This document shows, piece by piece, positions 6,257 through 7,093 of a stretch of DNA of 7,093 nt; position 1 is the first letter of the stretch, and each line of letters opens with the position of its first letter. The DNA comes from an uncultured Prevotella sp. (lineage in GTDB: Bacteria > Bacteroidota > Bacteroidia > Bacteroidales > Bacteroidaceae): the NCBI GenBank assembly GCA_946625715.1, contig CAMOTK010000104.1:1-7093 (forward strand). Reading direction: 5' to 3'. The translations under genes were made by a program, and so were the position numbers. The notes beneath the pieces are model-generated. The model did not search any database. It saw nothing but the letters and a program-made list of their open reading frames with translations, and was not told where the DNA came from.

Positions 6257-7093
6257 TTAGAAGTCCATGTGGTCGAGTTTGTCGCTGAAGTCCTTGGGCT
6301 CGTGGTTCTCCGTGGGCTCATGATACTCCTCGTTGCGCTCGGGGCGGGGACGACGCTCGCCACGGTCGCGACGCTCACCGCGCTCACCACGCTCGGGGCG
6401 GGGACGACGCTCGCCGCGCTCAGGGCGCTCACGACGTGCGGGACGCTCTACGTAGCCCTCGGGCTTCTCGATGAGCACGCGGTGCGAGAGCTTGTACTTG
6501 CCCGTCTTCGGGTCGATTTCGAGCAGCTTCACCTTGATGTGGTCGCCTTCCTTGATGCCGGCTTCCTCAACGGTCTCCAGGCGCTTCCAGTCAATCTCCG
6601 AGATGTGGAGCAGACCGTCCTTGCCCGGCATAATCTCAACGAAGCAGCCGTAAGGCATGATTGAGCGAACGACACCGTCGTAGATTTCGCCCACCTCGGG
6701 GATAGCCACGATGGCACGAATCTTGGCAATGGCAGCGTCGATGCTCTCCTTGTTGGGACCGCTCACCTGCACCTTGCCCACGCCATCCTCTTCGTCGATG
6801 GTGATGGTGGCGCCAGTGTCTTCCTGCATCTGCTGGATAATCTTTCCGCCCGGGCCAATGACGGCACCAATGAACTCCTTCGGAATCTCGAAGGCTTCGA
6901 TGCGGGGTACGTGGGGCTTCAGTTCGGGACGCGGCTCGGCGATGGTGTCGGTCAGGCATTTGAGAATGTGCTCACGACCTGCCTTGGCCTGCATGAGGGC
7001 CTTCTCGAGGATTTCGAACGACAGACCGTCGCACTTGATATCCATCTGTGTGGCCGTCAGACCGTCGCGTGTACCGGTGGTCTTGAAGTCCAT
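6257..7093 (-). CDS. pnp: Polynucleotide phosphorylase, C-terminal part (5' end outside window)
   Basis: PNPase degrades RNA 3'-to-5' with phosphate, releasing nucleoside diphosphates, and works in mRNA turnover. The visible 278 residues are the end of the enzyme. The first codon here is an internal Met: MDFK...G.RDG..A.QMDIK is the end of the second RNase PH-like domain, and its D and K match the E. coli catalytic D492 and K494 as I recall the numbering. Next come a helical segment, a KH domain (about 63-127, with IGPGG at 79-83) and an S1 RNA-binding domain (about 132-206, with [23 protein letters not shown]). The last 60-odd residues are a non-globular extension: about 217-253 holds 17 Arg and 8 Glu in 37 residues, then an acidic, His-containing end (...DKLDHMDF). 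E. coli PNPase stops soon after S1, so this tail is extra relative to it. The reading frame is intact. Confidence 0.97.
   Translation of the reverse strand: MDFKTTGTRDGLTATQMDIKCDGLSFEILEKALMQAKAGREHILKCLTDTIAEPRPELKPHVPRIEAFEIPKEFIGAVIGPGGKIIQQMQEDTGATITIDEEDGVGKVQVSGPNKESIDAAIAKIRAIVAIPEVGEIYDGVVRSIMPYGCFVEIMPGKDGLLHISEIDWKRLETVEEAGIKEGDHIKVKLLEIDPKTGKYKLSHRVLIEKPEGYVERPARRERPERGERRPRPERGERGERRDRGERRPRPERNEEYHEPTENHEPKDFSDKLDHMDF
6336..6415 (-). repeat. Internal DNA repeat coding for the Arg-rich PNPase tail
   Basis: A 26-bp sequence occurs identically at 6336-6361 and 6390-6415, 54 bp (18 codons) apart, and encodes GERRPRPER twice (window residues 227-235 and 245-253). Shorter variants ([11 protein letters not shown]) fill the space between. 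The identity at DNA level suggests the tail can gain or lose units by slippage or recombination. Confidence 0.85.

Noticed and set aside
1..7093. tRNA, rRNA, CRISPR array, insertion sequence or phage elements
   Set aside because: No cloverleaf-like sequence, regularly spaced repeat-spacer structure, transposase motif or terminal inverted repeats were seen.

Overview
The window looks like a Bacteroidales chromosome, most likely Prevotellaceae or a close relative. Evidence: two TAnnTTTG-type -7 promoter elements, no Shine-Dalgarno sequences at the visible starts, a giant secreted protein with GLUG-like, InlB-type and Ig-like repeats ending in a 'YDLSGRKL...GVYFKNGKKMFVKK' tail, and a PNPase with an Arg/Glu-rich C-terminal extension. 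The species assignment is inference.

Layout. Positions 63-4922 (minus strand) encode a 1619-residue secreted, probably cell-surface, protein. It has three copies of a GLUG/beta-solenoid-like module, one InlB-type repeat between the second and third, three Ig-like (Big2-type) domains and a short sorting-like tail. Positions 4923-5114 are a divergent intergenic region. It holds a good promoter for the giant gene, a -7 element almost touching the start codon of the opposite gene, and between them three copies of a 15-bp site (two direct, one inverted) that look like an AraC-family operator. Positions 5115-6161 (plus strand) encode a membrane-embedded AraC-type regulator with about seven transmembrane helices and a C-terminal double-HTH domain. 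Positions 6162-6256 separate convergent genes and hold a perfect 14-bp-stem bidirectional terminator. Positions 6257-7093 (minus strand) are the C-terminal 278 residues of polynucleotide phosphorylase (pnp), which continues past the right edge. Positions 1-62 are downstream of the giant gene and I see no clear feature there.

How it may work together. The most interesting unit is the divergent pair: a membrane-anchored AraC-type regulator facing a very large repeat-rich surface protein, with a multi-site operator between them. The regulator may sense an envelope or membrane state and control the surface protein, itself, or both. This is inference from layout and the DNA repeats. pnp is a housekeeping RNA-decay gene that only shares the terminator.
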